This document shows, piece by piece, positions 34,691 to 46,728 of a stretch of 64,000 nucleotides of DNA. Source of the DNA: Deroplatys truncata (Eukaryota; Arthropoda; Insecta; Mantodea; Mantidae); contig CM060979.1 of NCBI GenBank assembly GCA_030765065.1, forward strand, positions 105,822,350 through 105,886,349, in the 5' to 3' direction. How positions within the stretch are numbered: the stretch's first letter is position 1; the number at the start of each line of letters is the position of its first letter. A program made the position numbers and the translations under genes. Under the pieces are notes generated by a model. That model was not told where the DNA came from. It made no database searches and was given only the letters and a program-made list of their open reading frames with translations.

Positions 34691-35453
34691 GAAAAAAAAT
34701 TGAAAAAAGTACAGCCAGACTATAATCCCAATGTACTGGAACATCATCTTCCTGTTAACTTAGGTGCACGGTTATAAAGCTCTTATCCATTTTTGTTACA
34801 AATGAAATATATTATTAAGGTAATGTATCTGTGAAATAGCCAAAAATGTGAAAATTTTTGGTTATTTCATTTTTATTATACTTAAACATTTATGCCATAA
34901 AATTGGTTTTTTAGTATCAACAATTTTAAATCCACAAATGACTATTGATTTGTGCTGTACAATTTAGATATAGTTGAACTTTAAACTCCGTTTCCTTAAT
35001 TTCTTTTTTTCAGAATTTTTCACTATTCAAAAGGCTCCTTGGATCATAGTTTATAACGTATTAACTTAGAATTTTCAGGAGAGCTTCTAGAATTACAAAT
35101 TTAAAAGTCATTATGAACTAGTTATAGGATATTAAATAGTTCAGCTTAAATTAATTATTTTCCACAACTCACAATGAAGAAGCTGAAACATTCAATAACA
35201 CATGCATACAATTTTTACTCTTAAACCAATTAATGCCTGCATAGCAATTGCTTTATGTTTGTACACTAAGCTTAAATTAAAACATTGGGAGCGATACTCT
35301 TAACCTGCTGTATTCATTAGAAATTACAAGAGAGCTGAATACGAGAAACAGTATCTGTCTGAGAGCCGCACCAAATTATGGTACTCTTACTTGGTAACGA
35401 GCAAACTTATTAGATTACATAAACACATTCGTTATTGATTACTGTTGTTTATT
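34691..35453. other. Unassigned AT-rich spacer
   Basis: No gene, RNA or shared repeat is seen. Confidence 0.45.
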
Positions 35454-36300
35454 TACCTTCTCTACTTCGTATAGTAAGTAGGGGAAGTATTGTATTCCAC
35501 CCAAAAATTCGATATCGAGATTTCGCCGGAAATATATGTTTTGAGATCCCCTGAATCCAAAAAAAGCATTTTTGGAAACATGTCAGTGTCTGTGTGTGTG
35601 TGTGTGTCTGTCTTTCTGAGAACTGCATAACTCAGAAACGAACAGTCGGATAAACACCAAACATAGCAACCAGCTCTTAAAATATTTGACTAACGCTTAA
35701 AGCCTACCAATTCCCCTTGCATCTACAAGAAAATTAGCAATAAGATTAACATCTCGATATCTTGATTAACATGAAGGATATGGAGAATAAGCGTTTGTAA
35801 AAATAGTTTGTACAACAGTAGAGAAAGTCATGTGAGTGTAACACATCAGATTTTTGTCCTGGTAATGCAAAGAGAATGGAATACTCCACATAGCAACCAG
35901 CTCTTAAAATATTTGACTATCGCTTAAAGCCAACCAATCCCCTTGCATATACAAGAAAATTAGCAATAAGATTAACATCTCGATTAACATGAAGGATATG
36001 GAGAATAAGCGTTTGTAAAAATAGTTTGTACAAGAGTAGAGAAAGTCATGTGAGTGTAACACATCAGATTTTTGACCTGGTAATGCAAAGAAAATGGAAT
36101 ACTCCACATAGCAACCAGCTCTTAAAATATTTGACTATCGCTTAAAACTTACCAATCCCCTTGCATCAACAAGAAAATTAGGAATAAGATTAACATCTCG
36201 ATATCTCGATTAACATGAAGCATATGGAGAATAAGCGTTTGTAAAAATAATTTGTACAAGAGTAGAGAAAGTCGTGTGAGTGTAACATATCAGATTTTTT
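35454..36300 (-). repeat. Repeat A, internally deleted with tandem end units
   Basis: It starts TTTACCTTCTCTACTTCGTA and is normal to AGTCGGATAAACACCAAAC at 35659. It then jumps over roughly 0.5 kb of the element to ATAGCAACCAGCTCTTAAAA. The remaining end portion is present three times (35662, 35889 and 36107 onward), each ending GTGTAACACATCAGATTTTT or close. The first two end ends are joined directly to CCTGGTAATGCAAAG of the next unit. Confidence 0.9.
35662..36300 (-). repeat. Tandem array of repeat A ends, 3 units of 218-227 bp
   Basis: CATAGCAACCAGCTCTTAAA recurs at 35662, 35889 and 36107. The units differ by a few substitutions and by loss of a CTTGATATC-like segment in the second. This is an early satellite-like array built from one end of a transposon. 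Confidence 0.92.
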
Positions 36301-37089
36301 TATATTAATAGTTACTGTTTTATATAATTATGATGATCATTATTACATGTTTTTAAGATAACACAGTTGCGTAGACTATTGCTGTGAAGTTGAAAATCGA
36401 AATTTGCTACTCTCTTATACAATTTTCTCAAGACGAGCTGGTTGACGTGTGACAGATATCTTCAGTGGTTTTACGAGTTCAATTTGGTGAGGAGAGAACT
36501 ATTTACCCTTGATGAACTTTATCTTGCTGAAAGTCATCTCAGGGCCAAAAATTGACAACCCAGTTACATCTACTGTTGTTATTCATAACGCATTTTGACT
36601 AATCGAAATTGGTTTTGAAACATTAAAAAATCATTAAATTTCTCGCTGAAATCCAAAGAAAAAATTGCTCTTGTCAGCTGAATAATAAGTTTATTTGTAC
36701 TTCGCATTTTAATTTGCACATCATTCAGTATTCCGGTTACATCACAGGAAGCTAACTTTTAACTACCATGGAAAAGAGTATTATGGGGTATTCCTTATCA
36801 TGTTCACTTAAGGTTCATACTGAAGATTAAAAATGTAATTCTAAAATTCTTTCTTTGCTCAACCATCTGACATCACTGTGTAAATAACATCGCCATACTG
36901 TGAATTAAGCTTTTAAGGCAATTCTGTGAATTTCCTGTGATTTAATTAACGTTAGCTAGTGAAATTAACGCTATTAATTACTTTCTTCATCAGGATTTGA
37001 AGGTTTAGTCAAATTCAGTAGTAGGATTTTCTTAACCTAACATGCAATTGTATGTTAATAACTGGCCCCTATTTTAATATTTTTAGTAG
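36301..37089. other. Unassigned AT-rich region, possibly hAT flank
   Basis: It lies downstream (minus sense) of the hAT relic. I could not read clear hATC dimerisation motifs here, but the element may extend into it. Confidence 0.35.
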
Positions 37090-37600
37090 AGAAATAAGTC
37101 CTGTATGACCACCTACCAATGAAAGACAATCGTCAACACTGAGAGACAACTCTGATAAAAGTTTCAGGTCAATTTTGTATTTGTAGAAAGACGAGTTAAC
37201 TGCTTCATAAAATGTATTCCCCGTTTCTGGCTTGTCATAGGTATTGTAGTTAAAAATCCTTCCTTTGTAATCGCTATCTTATTAGATATTTGTCAAATAA
37301 AAGCAACTGAGAGGTGGAGCTAATATCCCTAGACGAATCCAGAGCAAGTCCGAAATAGTCACACTCATGAATTACATCGAAAATACAAAGCAGTATATCA
37401 CTCAACATTTTTTAACTCCCCAAACACAAGTAGAGCCAGAAAGTCGTAACTTTTGAATGTCACCTTTTATGTCTTGCATTTGTAAATTTAGAAAATAATG
37501 TATGACATGCGACTAAAAACACACTCCTTAAGATCTCTGCATCCATAAACGGCTTCATTTTGCATGCTAAAATTTCTGGTACTTGATACGATGCTTTTAT
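37090..37600 (-). pseudogene. hAT-superfamily transposase relic (DUF4371-like region)
   Basis: Minus-strand pieces include FHAKMKPFMDAEILKECVF-like sequence near 37560-37510 read across frames, then YFGLALDSSRDISSTSQLLL at about 37360-37300. Near 37270-37100 come FLTTIPMTSQKRG and LSVLTIVF-type sequence. In GTF2IRD2-like/DUF4371 hAT transposases the corresponding order is MKPFTD.E..K.CL, then ALDES.D.S.T.QL..F.R, then EEFL...P...TKG.D, then TDGAPSM.G. Many stops and shifts are present. It is an old fragment. Confidence 0.6.
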
Positions 37601-38009
37601 TGTCTATTTATTTTCATTTACGATAGCAAACATTTTTTGTTCAGACACTACTGACATTTTTAATGTTTTTAATTGTTCAGCTCTCAATTAGAATCTATAG
37701 ATTACTTGCTATCAAACTTTGAATGCAGTATTATAATGCCTATTAAGATTAAATCATTTTTAAGCTTAATCTATGTTACGACATAATAAGCACATCACTG
37801 CCTTTCTTTTTAGTAGGTAAGAAGTAAAAATCATGCTTCCAGCTATCTTGAAAAACTCTTCCTTTTTCAGTTTTCTTCTCTTTCGAGAAAACACCAGCTG
37901 CTATTAAACACTGCACGCAATAAACTTACCATTATCAATCAACTGTACAAACTTCAACTGAATAGGAGTGCAACAGTAACCGATTATTCATAGAAACTAA
38001 GAAATCTGT
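37601..38009. other. Unassigned AT-rich spacer
   Basis: No recognisable coding or RNA feature. Confidence 0.4.
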
Positions 38010-40060
38010 ATGAAAGCTTCCGACGGCAATGAAAAACTTCCTACCTGTTTCCCTTATTTGTACAATGTACAAGTTACTGGAGAAGATAATAAACAGATAT
38101 TTAAAATGGTACTTGGAGACAAGTCATTTGTTTACAAACGCCACTGCAGTTTCCGCCAGTACCATTCTATTGTTGGTGTTTTTACTGCACTCGAAGCAGA
38201 AGTACTAGATGCCTTCGCCAATCACCAACACTTTATATTCATTATGCTTGACGTTGAAAAGGCCTACGACACTGGCACGGTCACATCATCAACACACTAA
38301 TAGTAAATGGAATCCGAGGTAACAGGCTATATAGGGCTAACATGCTAATTGAATTATATATAATTTTCTTCAGAACTGCCGAATATGTGTTAAAGCAAAC
38401 AACCTTATATCATGCTGTGTGAGTGGCATCCCGCAGGGATCGGCTCTCAGTGATGTTGTTTCTAGTGGCAATTAATAGTATCATCTCGTGCTTTCAGTCT
38501 CCCGTCAAGGCCTGCTTATTTGCAGAAGACTTCACACTCTTCTGCAAGGAAAAGAAGATTCCAAATACCCATGAACTACTACAAACGAACCTTATAGGTC
38601 TTGAGAACTGAAGTATTAAAACACGCTTTCGATCTCATCACGTAAAAGTCAAAGTGTCTTATTCTCCAGGTCAAGAAATCTTTCTACACCTCCCGAGTTT
38701 ATTATGAACAATAACCGGATTCCAATAGTCACCAAAACTCTGACTCTTGGCATACATTTTAACAATAAGCTTAACTGGATTCACCACCTCCGAGTTCTTC
38801 GAGTCGGCTGCATATGCCGTCTTAATATCCTAAAAACGTTATCCGTTCAACCCTAGGGAGCCGATTACAGCATTCTCTTACGCACCTACAAGGCAATTGT
38901 CCGATATAAACCGGACTTTGGATTCACAATACACAACTCCGCAACCCCATAGCACTTAAAATGCTGGATACTATTTAATCCCCAAGAATCATCCTAGAAG
39001 CTTTCCCAAATAGTACAGAGCTCACAAATCGAAGCAAATGACCCATCCCTTGTCTTTAGGAGAAAGACCACGAGTCTCGCATACACTAAAAAGCCGCCAC
39101 AAGATCTGATTCCATAGTCTACTGTACTATCTTCTTCAAAACCCAGAATAATTTACCAAGAATAAGTAAGTTACTTCCTCTATCACTTAGAATTTTCTGT
39201 TGTTTTAAAAGGTTCAATCTAACCCTTTCTCCATTGATTCTACGTTTCTTCAATCCTGATATTTCACTCTGGAAACTCAAGTCTTTACTATCGACCTCTC
39301 TAGACCTCTATAGCTCCCTATCTGACACGGACAGTTCTCTCTACCGCTGCATGTTCACAGAAATCTACATTGCCGCCAAAACTTCAAACGCATCTACACG
39401 GATGGCTCCAAGAGCGAAGCCGGCAGGCTACCAAAGTATCTTCTCTTGCGAACTCTTTGCCGTTAAGTGGCGCTCTGGAATATATTCTTAGTGAAACCAC
39501 AGCTACACAATATCTTAAAACAGCCAGATAATACCTCCGATTATGTGATTGCACCGTTAACTCATCAACCATCACCCGACAATATGCTAGTATACGAAAT
39601 GAGGATCCTATACCATAAGATTGCAACTGCGGGAATTCAATTATTCTCATTTGGGTTCCTTCCCACACTGGAATACCAGGAAATGAATTAGCCGACACAG
39701 CCGCTAAAGAAGCCACAAGATAATTATTTAGTTTACATAATCTTAAGACTCCACATAACCACTTTCTGATCCACATCAAACGAAGTATACTTTGCCAATG
39801 GAAAACTCTGGAGTGGTGCATCAACTAGCAAGCTACACAATATTTTCCCAACTGCACACATCAGTCACCCAATAAAGCATCTCTCCAGAAGAGATCGATT
39901 AGTCATTACATGCATAAGAATTGGATGCACCGCCTTTAGCCATAGCCACCTACCTGCCAAAGTACCTCCTCCTTTAGCAGCCATTGTCATACTCTACTTA
40001 CAGTCGAACGTTTGATTACAATCTGCCCATTGTATAATGAAGAGAGAAGATGCTGCAGAG
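38010..40060 (+). pseudogene. LINE reverse transcriptase plus RNase H, broken
   Basis: Copies LINE RNA into DNA at a nicked target in active relatives. RT motifs: FRQYHSIVGVFTALEAEVLD and IFIMLDVEKAYDT (motif A Asp) at 38150-38270; CVSGIPQGSALS near 38420 (motif B), after which the frame shifts; then AINSII and CLFAEDFTLFC at 38510-38545. That is the catalytic box where relatives read YADD, so the second position is Glu instead of Asp. RNase H: IYTDGSKSEAG at 39387-39420, and GIPGNELADTAAKEAT at 39668-39715 in a shifted frame. The tail is LSRRDRLVITCIRIGCTAF near 39885. Several frameshifts and stops make it inactive. Confidence 0.85.
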
Positions 40061-40275
40061 TTCCGGACTGCATCCAGACTGCTTTAGGAAACCTCTCCAA
40101 TATCAGAAAACCTCTCCAATGTCTTTATATGAGTCTGTACACACATTTTTAATTCCACCAACACAATGTAACTCTTCCTTTCCATGTGAAAATATTTTAC
40201 TGTAATCATATACTGGCAATTTTGTATGGTCGCAATAAGACTATATTGTTCAAGCGACATTAAATAAATAAATAT
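38010..40275 (+). mobile_element. Jockey-type LINE, 5'-truncated
   Basis: The reverse-transcriptase and RNase H parts of a non-LTR retrotransposon polyprotein lie in order on the plus strand. They are followed by a short 3' UTR ending AAGCGACATTAAATAAATAA, an (ATAA)n/(TA)n tail at 40263-40285. The endonuclease part and ORF1 are missing, as usual after incomplete target-primed reverse transcription. No target duplication could be fixed because the 5' end is not sharply defined. Confidence 0.82.
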
Positions 40276-40285
40276 ATATATATAA

Positions 40286-41782
40286 AATGTTAACGGTTTG
40301 CCAAACAAACGTACACCTCATCAAAACCAAAAAGCCTGGGCATTAAAATCGAATACGTTGCACTGTTGAACACTTACGCTACTCACAGCATTGCTTGGAG
40401 TGACACAGGGATATCCAAAGTTTTGTGGAATTTCAATGAAGATGTATTTATATTTAGAATTTAGATGTAAATGTAATGAAAGCAAAATTATTCAAAGAGT
40501 CACAAAATGTCCTCAAGAGACGCATGCAGCCCGTGGGCCTTGTAATGAGTACTACTGCTCTAAACTTGGCGTTCAAGGAGCATTTCACATCACCATATCA
40601 AGAATTGATTAATTAGGAATAAAACAATTAATATCTTAACAAATTTGATATACCTCGTTAAGCTTTTGTGTACACTCTATCTTACGAGTATGTGGTAAAA
40701 CTCCAAAGCATTCAGAAGAAAAGTAGATTTGCCTTAAGTAAAATGATTATAATAGCGAACTGCATTACATATATCAATCCGGAAATTGTTCTTCAAATTC
40801 TCTAGAATTTCAACAGATAGCACTTAAGCGACCAGCACTCAACTCTTTGTTCCCATCTTGTCATATACCGAAACAAGATGCAGGGAAATTTATAGAATTG
40901 TCGCTGTACATCAAAGCTTGTGAAATGAAACGTTGATTTCACATGGCATAGAAAGGGCCGAAGAGTGGAAATGACCAACTTCAAACTGTCAGGTTTTAAT
41001 ATGTTATGGAGAAGAATAAGGATAGTTATTTCTTGAGCATTTAACTGGTACTTGATAAAATTATTTACAAGGTATTGTGACACTAGATTGCTCTACTTTA
41101 GTTCATGATTAAGAAAAATTAAATTATTAAACGGAAAGGATAATACACTGAGAAGAATCTATGTGCCATATTCAATGCTTCTTCGTTCCTTGTGGCATTC
41201 TTAATATAGTTGTTTGTCTTTAGTCAGTGTTTGGATAAGATCAAGAGAGATCTTGTTACAGATCAAGGGAGTAAAATTAGTTGCTAGAAATGAGCCCTTA
41301 ATAAAACTACTTTCCTTTCTTTTATTGGATTATCAAAAGTGCAGAAATATTTGTTTCTTTTCTCTTAGACTGGTTGTTGCAGTATCCTACAAAATCTGTA
41401 GCATTCAGAGGGAGTATTAAATATGACCTAATATGATAAAATGAATCAATTTAAGGTGTTTTTCATTATTAGGCACTCTTATTTTGAAATTCAGTATTCC
41501 ATAATGTCCCTTTGCTGGCTTATAACCACATATGGTTTCAAACAAATATTTTCAGTCTTATTTAGTAATTGTTTATTTGCTTTCATTTTAATTATATTTA
41601 AACTATACTTTTCCTAATTCCCTTAATTAATATATTCTATATAATTTAAATAAATGCAATGAATTTAAAATTTATTTAAACAGAATGTTTTAGAATTTTG
41701 TTTATAAGAATATTAATGTGTTATTTTTTGATTCTGACTTAAATTCATTTGTATTTTATTTACGGCTAATATTTGTTGACTT
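40286..41782. other. Unassigned AT-rich region
   Basis: Frames of 68-93 codons (40391-40612 plus; 40802-41083 minus; 41214-41420 plus) have no identifiable domain. The last 300 bp are very AT-rich. Confidence 0.4.
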
Positions 41783-42664
41783 TGACGCAGTAATTTGTAT
41801 CACAAATTATGTAAATGTCAAGAGTGATTATAGTGTGAATATGCATTGTTGTGTGACATTGATTTGAGATGTTTGATGATTGTAAGCATTGTTGAGAAGT
41901 GGGTTTATACGGCCTTACTGAAACTGACAATAATAACGTGCAATAATGTAGCGAGGGGGTGAGCTGTTTATCATTATTAAAGACGAGCAAATGACATAAT
42001 ATTGGCGCGTTTTTCTTAGAATTTGCGGGAACATTTTTCCCTAGAGCATATGTTTTCGTAATTTTCATTGGATATAAAAATAGACGCTAATGTTGGCGCG
42101 TTTTATTAACCAATAGTAGCTCGGTTATAATCTTTAGGCATATCGGGGTGTGGGAGTATAAAAAGGGCTAAGTCAGAGTAGTCAGATTCTTCCAGTTCAT
42201 CGGAAACATTTGTACATTACACGTCGTCTCCAGTCCATCGGAAACATTTGTACATTACACGTCGCTGAGTTCAACAGAAACAGTCATGGTGAATACATAA
42301 CATAGTTTATCGATTCGCAGTGTACGTGTAGCAAAGTTATGAAAAATCTCTCGTGTTGTTAAGTTTATTACAAAAAGTTGAAGTACGCGAATTAATAATG
42401 GGCAGTAAAGAAGCTATTATAACAGCTTCAGTTTGGCGAGTGTCACGATTAATAGGTGAAAGTGAATAATGTGTTAAGTAAATAAAAAGTGTAAAACAAA
42501 TCCTTTCATCAGTGTTATCTTTGGATAAAAACTCCTTTCCGTTTACACACCTGTATAAGATAAGTGCTCGACCAAAAAAGATCATAGCTAGCCGGAGTAC
42601 AGTGAACCCAAAATTAGATACAATAATAGGCGCTCAGTAAAAGATAACACGAAGTGACCGCGAC
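41783..42664 (+). mobile_element. Solo LTR, copy 2
   Basis: 882 bp, the most diverged of three. It begins TGACGCAGTAATTTGTATCA and ends AGTGACCGCGAC. Flanks are GACTT on the left and GAATT on the right, a 5-bp duplication with one change. It contains a good TATA box GGGAGTATAAAAAGGGC at 42147, a 42-bp direct duplication (TCGGAAACATTTGTACATTA, CACGTCG) at 42195-42265 and an AAATAAAAAGTG poly(A)-type signal at 42480. No retroviral-type genes adjoin it. Confidence 0.8.
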
Positions 42665-42738
42665 GAATTGTCTTTTATACGTGCGGCAAATAAACAGTAG
42701 CATTCTTTCAAACTTAACAAAGAAAACTGTCGCATATT

Positions 42739-42757
42739 TGGCTCCCAAACGTGGGGC
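42739..42757 (+). other. Primer-binding-site-like motif
   Basis: TGGCTCCCAAACGTGGGGC resembles the tRNA primer-binding sites of LTR retroelements of the TGGCGCCCAACGTGGGGC kind. It lies 75 bp downstream of LTR copy 2. It may be a trace of an LTR element's leader or chance. Confidence 0.3.
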
Positions 42758-44490
42758 TAACAAACAAGAATACTGTCGCAACTTTTAGGTAGTAATAACC
42801 TAACCATATAGGCTTCTGACACGAGATTAAAATTTAGGCGATATCGACAAGTGTTAACTTCCTATACAAACAACAACCAGCCACCCTATTCTTAATTTAG
42901 ATACCTTATTATTTATTCATTCATTAAAATGACATTAACATAAAAATGGAACAGAAGTAGCGAGCGGCAGTGGTAGAAGAAGCAGTATTTTTTGTCATAA
43001 TGAATTAAGCTCTGGTATATAGAGTAGACCGTACTACAAATAAAGGCTCTCCTAAAGGTTTAAACAAGTTAGAATATGATACACCTGTTCTCCGGAATAA
43101 TAAAAGAATTTCTGTTAAATTTGTAATGAATCTGCTATTCCACGTAACCTCTATGTTACAGGGAAATAATGAGGAGGAAACTTCGGAAATGTTCCAATCT
43201 GCTTTTTGTAAAAAAAATGTCATTGTGCCAACTTCTCAACATTGTACCTTTAAGTGTTTCCCATCTGAATAATGTCTCTAAGCTTCATCATATTCTTAAA
43301 TAATTAAAGAAATGCGGAGAAGCTCATTTTAACTTCACAAAGCACTATAAATTTAAGCAAATGTAGTAGAAGTTAAAAATCAAGTAAAACAATATCATAA
43401 CATACTCGTATCATTATAAGACTCCAATTTGTTTAAAAACATTATTCACACTCCATCAAGTAATGTTAACCAGTCTAAGCATGTTCAGAATCACAGACCT
43501 ATTCAATAAATACTTTTACAAAATTGAGATAATGCATCCAAAATACTACGTATAAACATCTTAACTCAACAACGTATATAACTTACAACTATCATCAGCC
43601 ATACAAATTTATGCCCATGCTTCGATACACTAAAATCATTAATTTTACTTAAAAGTAAATAATAGCACTCTTTTTAACGCAAAAAGTTAAGAAACGAGTG
43701 AGATTGCTTTTGCAATTGAGTAGAGGTGGCCACTGCGATGACTTGTGAAGAATCTGAATTCACTTCCGTCATCTAACTGCTCCCAGGGCAAGATTGTGAT
43801 TCGAGGTGAATGGCAGTAAAGAAGGTCAAAGGAATTCGAAGTGATTTGACAGAATTTTGGAGAATCCGAGATGATTTACAATGAAAAACTAATTTTGTGG
43901 TCATTTTCAATCACCTCCAAACACTACCTCGCAAAAGGTTCGATTATAGGAGTGATCCTGAACGTTTAAAGTGATATCACAGGTATGTTTAACTAATCGC
44001 TAGTTTAAACCCCGAGAAAAATTTAACCAACTAAGAATAGTTAATGAGATGACAAATTTTTATTCGATGTAACCAGATTTAAACGAGATCTATGATTTCT
44101 GCATCGTTTGCCGATCTGTCATGCTCTTTTAGTTATATGAAACACAGAATAAATAGGATTTCACTGGTTGTTTGCAGATATTCATCATGTGTTTGTCATT
44201 CCTATACGTTAAAATGTATTTAACCAAAACCACAAGATTAATTTTAAGAAAATAAAACGAATGAAAAATTCGTTGTTTTGGGGTGTAGAGAATTTGGCTA
44301 AAATCCTCGCCTTCGATCCTTCATGGTTACTTGACTTTGATATGAAATTTCGTATTTATCTTATTTTTAACTTCTGTTTATACTGTTTACAGAGATAGTG
44401 ACTGACAAATATTTACGCACTTTGTAAAAGCGGTTCTTTTATTCAAGGACACACTAAATGTTTATCTTCAGCACACAAGTATACAATTCT
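42758..44490. other. Unassigned AT-rich region
   Basis: A 72-codon minus frame (43005-43223) has no domain. No transposon signature is seen. Confidence 0.4.
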
Positions 44491-45594
44491 AGAGCTCAAT
44501 GCTGGAGCTCAGAACTCAGTGGAGCTTAATGCTGGAGCTGAGAATTGTTTAGAGGAGCTCCATACTGTAGGTAAAAATTGATAATAGTGCAATGTGTAGC
44601 TGAGAAGTGATTAGAGCTCAATGCTACGGTTGAGAAGTGATTGGATCTCAATATTGGAGCCGAGAAGTGAGTAGACACAAAGCCATAGCTGATAAGTGAG
44701 TAGTGGTTAATGCTGTAGCAGAGAAGTGAGTACAGCTCATGGTTGTAGCTGAGAAGAGATTAGAGCTCAATGTTGTAGAAGAAAATTGATTAAAACTCAA
44801 TGCTGGAGCAGAGAAGTGAGTGGAGTCCAAGCTCTAGGTGAGAAGTGAGAGGAACTGAATGGCGTAACTCAGAAATGATTAGAGCTCAATGTTGCAGTTG
44901 AGGAAAGATCTCACTGTTTTACCTGAGAATTTGGTAGAATTCTGTGGTATAGCAGAGAAGTAAGTAGAGCTCAATGTTGTAGCTGAGAGGTGAGTAGTGT
45001 TCAATGTTGTAGCTGAGAAGTGATTACAGCTGAATTTTGTAGCTGAGAAGTGAGTAGGGATCAATGGTGGAGCCGAAAAGTCGTTAGAGCTGAAGAGCTG
45101 GAGCTAAGAAGTGATTAATTCTCAATGCTGTATCTGAGAAATGATTAGAACACAATGCTGTAGCTGAGAAGTGAGTAGCGCTCAGTGGTGGAGCTGAGAG
45201 CTGATTAGAGCTCAATACTGTAGCTGAGTAGTGATAAGAGCTCAATGTTGTAGCTGAGAAGTGAGTAATGCTCAATGTTGTAGCTGAGAAGTGAGTAATG
45301 CTCATTGTTGGAGCTGAGAAGTGAGTAGTGCTCAATGTTGTAGCTGAGAAGTGAGTAATGCTCATTGTTGGAGCTGAGAAGTGAGTAGTGCTCAATGTTG
45401 TAGCTGAGAAGTGAGTAATGCTCATTGTTGGAGCTGAGAAGTGAGTAGTGCTCAATGTTGGAGCTGAGAAGTGAGTAATGCTCAATGTTGGAGCTGAGAA
45501 GTGAGTAATGCTCAATGTTGGAGCTAGAAGTAAATACAGCTCAATGCTGTGACTGAGAAGTGATTAGAACTCAATGCTGGAGCTAAGAAGCAAG
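44491..45594 (+). repeat. 30-bp minisatellite, about 37 units
   Basis: The unit is approximately AGCTGAGAAGTGAGTAATGC TCAATGTTGG. Edge units are diverged. The centre is homogeneous and, at about 45241-45480, organised as 60-bp dimers (alternating CTCATTGTTGG and CTCAATGTTGT units) repeated three times. Because 30 is a multiple of 3, a minus-strand frame stays open through the homogeneous part. Confidence 0.96.
45084..45515 (-). CDS. Open frame of decapeptide repeats in minisatellite (doubtful gene)
   Basis: 143 codons starting MSITHFSAPTLSITHFSAPT, built of a 10-residue unit THFSA(P/T)T(L/M)S(I/T). Related shorter frames continue at 44879-45064 (MIPTHFSATKFSCNHF) and 44648-44830, separated by stops in diverged units. 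There is no signal peptide or known domain. The array's 30-bp period alone can explain the long frame. An expressed low-complexity Ser/Thr-rich protein cannot be excluded, but no splice or start context supports it. Confidence 0.15.
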   Translation of the reverse strand: MSITHFSAPTLSITHFSAPTLSTTHFSAPTMSITHFSATTLSTTHFSAPTMSITHFSATTLSTTHFSAPTMSITHFSATTLSITHFSATTLSSYHYSATVLSSNQLSAPPLSATHFSATALCSNHFSDTALRINHFLAPALQL

Positions 45595-46702
45595 TCGGAA
45601 ATGGCGGTATGACAACGGCTGAGGGATATGTACAAACTAGTACAGACAAATTAAATACGCGTGTTCGTAATTTTAACTTACAACCTCAACGCTATTCTTT
45701 ATAAAACTTATTTTCGAAGGTTTGATATTTTGTTTATTTTTATTAATATGATGATATATTGAAGCGTCTTATTATTTTACATACATTAAACCTTACTTTA
45801 AAAATAATTAAATATGTTGGGATGTTAACTCACAAATACAATAGATAAAGCAAAATGTTGTATATGCTGTGGTAGCTCAGAATAGTAATATACACTAAAC
45901 AACAATAATGCTTTTACTTGCTATGTCAATTTGTGAGTTTGGAACAATTTGGTTTGCTTATTTCATCACAGGCAGTTTGGAATTTTTGCCTGTTTCCTTT
46001 CCTTTATCTTTGATTCTACTTATTCTTGTTTGTTTTTTACTAAGCATTTTGTCACATTATTTATCTCTGCAAAAGGGATATTTTCTCCAAATTAGAGTTG
46101 AAGGTTGGAGACAAAGGCTTCTTCCTGTTGCTGATTCGTTCTGTTTCAATAATTTTCACACCATTTCTGTTGCACCGCTGGCATGAAAGGGCTGACCATG
46201 ACGCAACTGTTCTGTACTGAACACAGCATCACGCTGAGCACATGCACGGAAGCACGTGAGTAGGCAACATGTGCTGCAGACACTTAATTTCGTAACCAGT
46301 GCAGTACGATTGGATGTTATACAACAAGCTTATCCCTGGTTATGGGCTAACAGAGCTTTTAAAGCAGGGTTAGAGGTCTTTCGTATTCATCATTCTGAAA
46401 CACACTTCGTTTTATAGCTATATGGTATATTTGAACTAGAAGTTTGCAAACATTCTGAGAGTTTAGTTAAATTTATTTTTTAAAACGCTCAAATAATTCA
46501 GACAAATTCTTTCTGCTTTGAAGCGTTTATTGGTAACAGCTGAGAACCATGCGATAATTTTGGTTTCTAAAAATTATTATTACGGAAACCAAAAATAGAT
46601 TCCTCATTCAGCACACTGAATCCATTCTTTGGAACTTCCTGCGGTCTCAACGAAGTTGTTGTTATCAGTGGGATAAAAGTGGTGGAGATGTGCTAGAAGA
46701 TG
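45595..46702. other. Unassigned region
   Basis: A 92-codon plus frame at 45908-46186 is hydrophobic (FGTIWFAYFITGSLEFLPVS) but occurs in a T-rich stretch and matches nothing I know. Confidence 0.4.
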
Positions 46703-46728
46703 AAAAGTCGATGTGCTGCACTCACACG

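Noticed and set aside
39384-39824. 146-codon minus-strand frame
   Set aside because: Antisense to the LINE RNase H region, which has clear motifs on the plus strand.
45908-46186. 92-codon frame resembling a membrane protein
   Set aside because: Hydrophobicity is explained by T-rich DNA; no conserved motif and no supporting signals.
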